The notes under the pieces were generated by a model, which was given only the letters and a program-made list of their open reading frames with translations, did no database searches and had not been told where the DNA came from. Of a DNA stretch of 64,000 bases, positions 62,898-64,000 are shown piece after piece. Source of the stretch: Flavobacteriales bacterium (GTDB lineage Bacteria > Bacteroidota > Bacteroidia > Flavobacteriales_D > Crocinitomicaceae); assembly GCA_018883325.1 (NCBI GenBank), contig VEQH01000012.1, positions 1-64,000 of the forward strand. The letters run 5' to 3'. A program made the position numbers and the translations under genes. Numbering within the stretch: position 1 is the stretch's first letter; the number at the start of each line of letters is the position of its first letter.

Positions 62898-63908
62898 ATG
62901 AATGTAATCGTACCTATGGCTGGACGCGGAAGCAGATTGCGCCCACACACTTTAACAGTTCCAAAACCGCTTGTTCCAGTAGGAGGGAAGCCAATTGTTC
63001 ATCGATTGGTGGAAGATATCGCGGCTGTTTGTGCTGAAAAAATTGAACAAATCGCTTTTGTTGTTGGTGATTTTGGTGCTGAAGTGGAAAAAGAATTATT
63101 AGAAGTGGCTGCAAGTCTTGGTGCTGTTGGTTCAATTCATTATCAAAAACAACCACTTGGAACTGCGCACGCTGTATTGTGTGCTGCAGAAAAATTAGAT
63201 GGCCCTGTTGTTGTTGCTTTTGCAGATACTTTGTTTAAAGCTGATTTCAAAATTTCAAAAGAAGACGAAGGAATTTTATGGGTGAAACAAATTGAAGATC
63301 CAAGCGCGTTTGGCGTAATCAAAATGAATGACAAAGGTGAAATTATCGACTTCGTTGAAAAACCGAAAGACTTCGTTTCTGATTTGGCAATGATTGGAAT
63401 TTATTATTTCAAGGATGGGGCTCGTTTACACAAAGAACTGCAATATTTAATTGATAATGCTGTTATAAAAAGTGGTGAATATCAATTGCCTGACGCTTTA
63501 AGAAGAATGACAGAATCTGGCTACGTTTTTAAACCAGGAGAAGTGAGTGAATGGTTGGATTGTGGGAATAAAGAAGTAACCGTTCACACCAATCAACGTG
63601 TATTAGAATACGATTTAGCGAAAGGAATTGAAATGATTCATCCATCAGCAAAAATTGTAAACAGTACAATTATCCCACCTTGTTACATTGGTGAAGGCGC
63701 TGTTGTTGAAAATTCAGTTGTAGGTCCACACGTTTCAATCGGCAAAGGAACTCATATAGCTTCAAGTGTTATTAAAAACACAAATATTCAGTTAGATAGT
63801 CAAATAGAAAATGTGGTTATTGCTAATTCAATGATTGGTTCGAAAGTTGTTTACAAAGCCTCAGTTCAAGATTTAAGTATTGGTGACTTTAGCACATTAA
63901 ATGCATAA
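62898..63908 (+). CDS. Sugar-phosphate nucleotidyltransferase with left-handed beta-helix tail
   Basis: The 336-residue protein has the GT-A nucleotidyltransferase motif MAGRGSRLRPHTLTVPKPLV, a LGTAHAVLCA segment, EWLDCGNKEV and, from about residue 250, hexapeptide repeats (AVVENSVVGPHVSIGKGTHI). It resembles glucose-1-phosphate thymidylyl- or uridylyltransferases. The sugar is not known. Its stop overlaps the ATG of the next gene (ATGCATAA), so the two are translationally coupled. Confidence 0.9.
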   Translation: MNVIVPMAGRGSRLRPHTLTVPKPLVPVGGKPIVHRLVEDIAAVCAEKIEQIAFVVGDFGAEVEKELLEVAASLGAVGSIHYQKQPLGTAHAVLCAAEKLDGPVVVAFADTLFKADFKISKEDEGILWVKQIEDPSAFGVIKMNDKGEIIDFVEKPKDFVSDLAMIGIYYFKDGARLHKELQYLIDNAVIKSGEYQLPDALRRMTESGYVFKPGEVSEWLDCGNKEVTVHTNQRVLEYDLAKGIEMIHPSAKIVNSTIIPPCYIGEGAVVENSVVGPHVSIGKGTHIASSVIKNTNIQLDSQIENVVIANSMIGSKVVYKASVQDLSIGDFSTLNA

Positions 63909-64000
63909 AAAAATAGTTTTTATCGTCGGCCTCTTGGCATTAACTGCTTGTAAATCATCGAAAGAGACTTTGCAAAGTGTTCACTCGCCTGAATACATCA
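63901..64000 (+). CDS. Start of a lipoprotein gene cut by the window edge
   Basis: An ATG at 63901 overlaps the end of the nucleotidyltransferase gene by 8 bases and stays open to the edge for 33 codons. The start (MHKKIVFIVGLLALTACKSS) is a clear lipoprotein signal with lipobox LTAC. In related genomes this position often holds a TPR or DUF4292 lipoprotein, but the family cannot be told from the fragment. Confidence 0.85.
   Translation, partial: MHKKIVFIVGLLALTACKSSKETLQSVHSPEYI

Overview
The window is AT-rich, roughly one third G+C by eye, and reads as chromosomal DNA of a Bacteroidota species, most likely order Flavobacteriales. The evidence is several secreted proteins with type IX secretion (T9SS) C-terminal sorting domains, two CHU_C/gliding-type proteins with PKD domains, many families largely restricted to Bacteroidota (DUF4494, DUF5916, DUF5686, DUF4476, IPExxxVDY), TAnnTTTG-type -7 promoter boxes, and a Bacteroidota-type initiator tRNA. 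There is no rRNA, CRISPR array, prophage or intact insertion sequence. Most of the window is ordinary core genome with short dispersed repeats between genes.

Layout. 1-3.8 kb: a minus-strand block with a small secreted protein, a DUF4494-pdxH-M16 operon with one-base overlaps, and cytidine deaminase. 4-7.4 kb: a PorE-like OmpA lipoprotein and an outer-membrane protein. 7.5-9.5 kb: a minus operon with a secreted repeat protein, PnuC, a NadR-type kinase and SCO1. 9.6-16.6 kb: a T9SS cargo protein, Uma2, an M14 carboxypeptidase, a nitronate monooxygenase, an O-antigen ligase and an exported Mn-type superoxide dismutase. 17-21.4 kb: initiator tRNA just downstream of metG, then a PA-domain T9SS protein. 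21.4-25.2 kb: a phosphate-uptake module of PiT, DUF47 and a divergent porin O/P. 25.3-28.6 kb: ferredoxin-NADP reductase with cysD-cysN for sulfate activation. 28.6-31.5 kb: an accessory-looking patch with a copied cysN tail, an aminotransferase/VanZ-like pair, inverted repeats and a beheaded ORF6N gene.

31.5-36.9 kb: aroE, DUF5916 and DUF5715 proteins, a DUF493 protein and small membrane proteins. 37-41 kb: IPExxxVDY, pyruvate kinase and recJ. 41-48 kb: a TPR/PD40 protein, a DUF4139 protein with an inserted regulatory domain, efp, gcvT and an Asn-rich DUF4476 protein. 48-56 kb: two large T9SS type-B proteins flanking two YceI genes, a membrane protein and an epimerase. 56-61.5 kb: a DUF4143 ATPase with a periodic putative operator, lptB, a DUF5686 barrel and tatC. 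61.7-64 kb: a small unknown protein, dut, a nucleotidyltransferase and the start of a lipoprotein that runs off the window.

The most unusual non-gene structures are a palindromic MITE-like element of about 120 bp present twice (48.1 and 62.2 kb), one copy set between two 59-bp direct repeats; the copied cysN 3' end at 28.7 kb; and three 15-bp repeats at an exact 33-bp period upstream of the DUF4143 ATPase. No clearly new multi-gene system was found. These repeat structures are the best leads.
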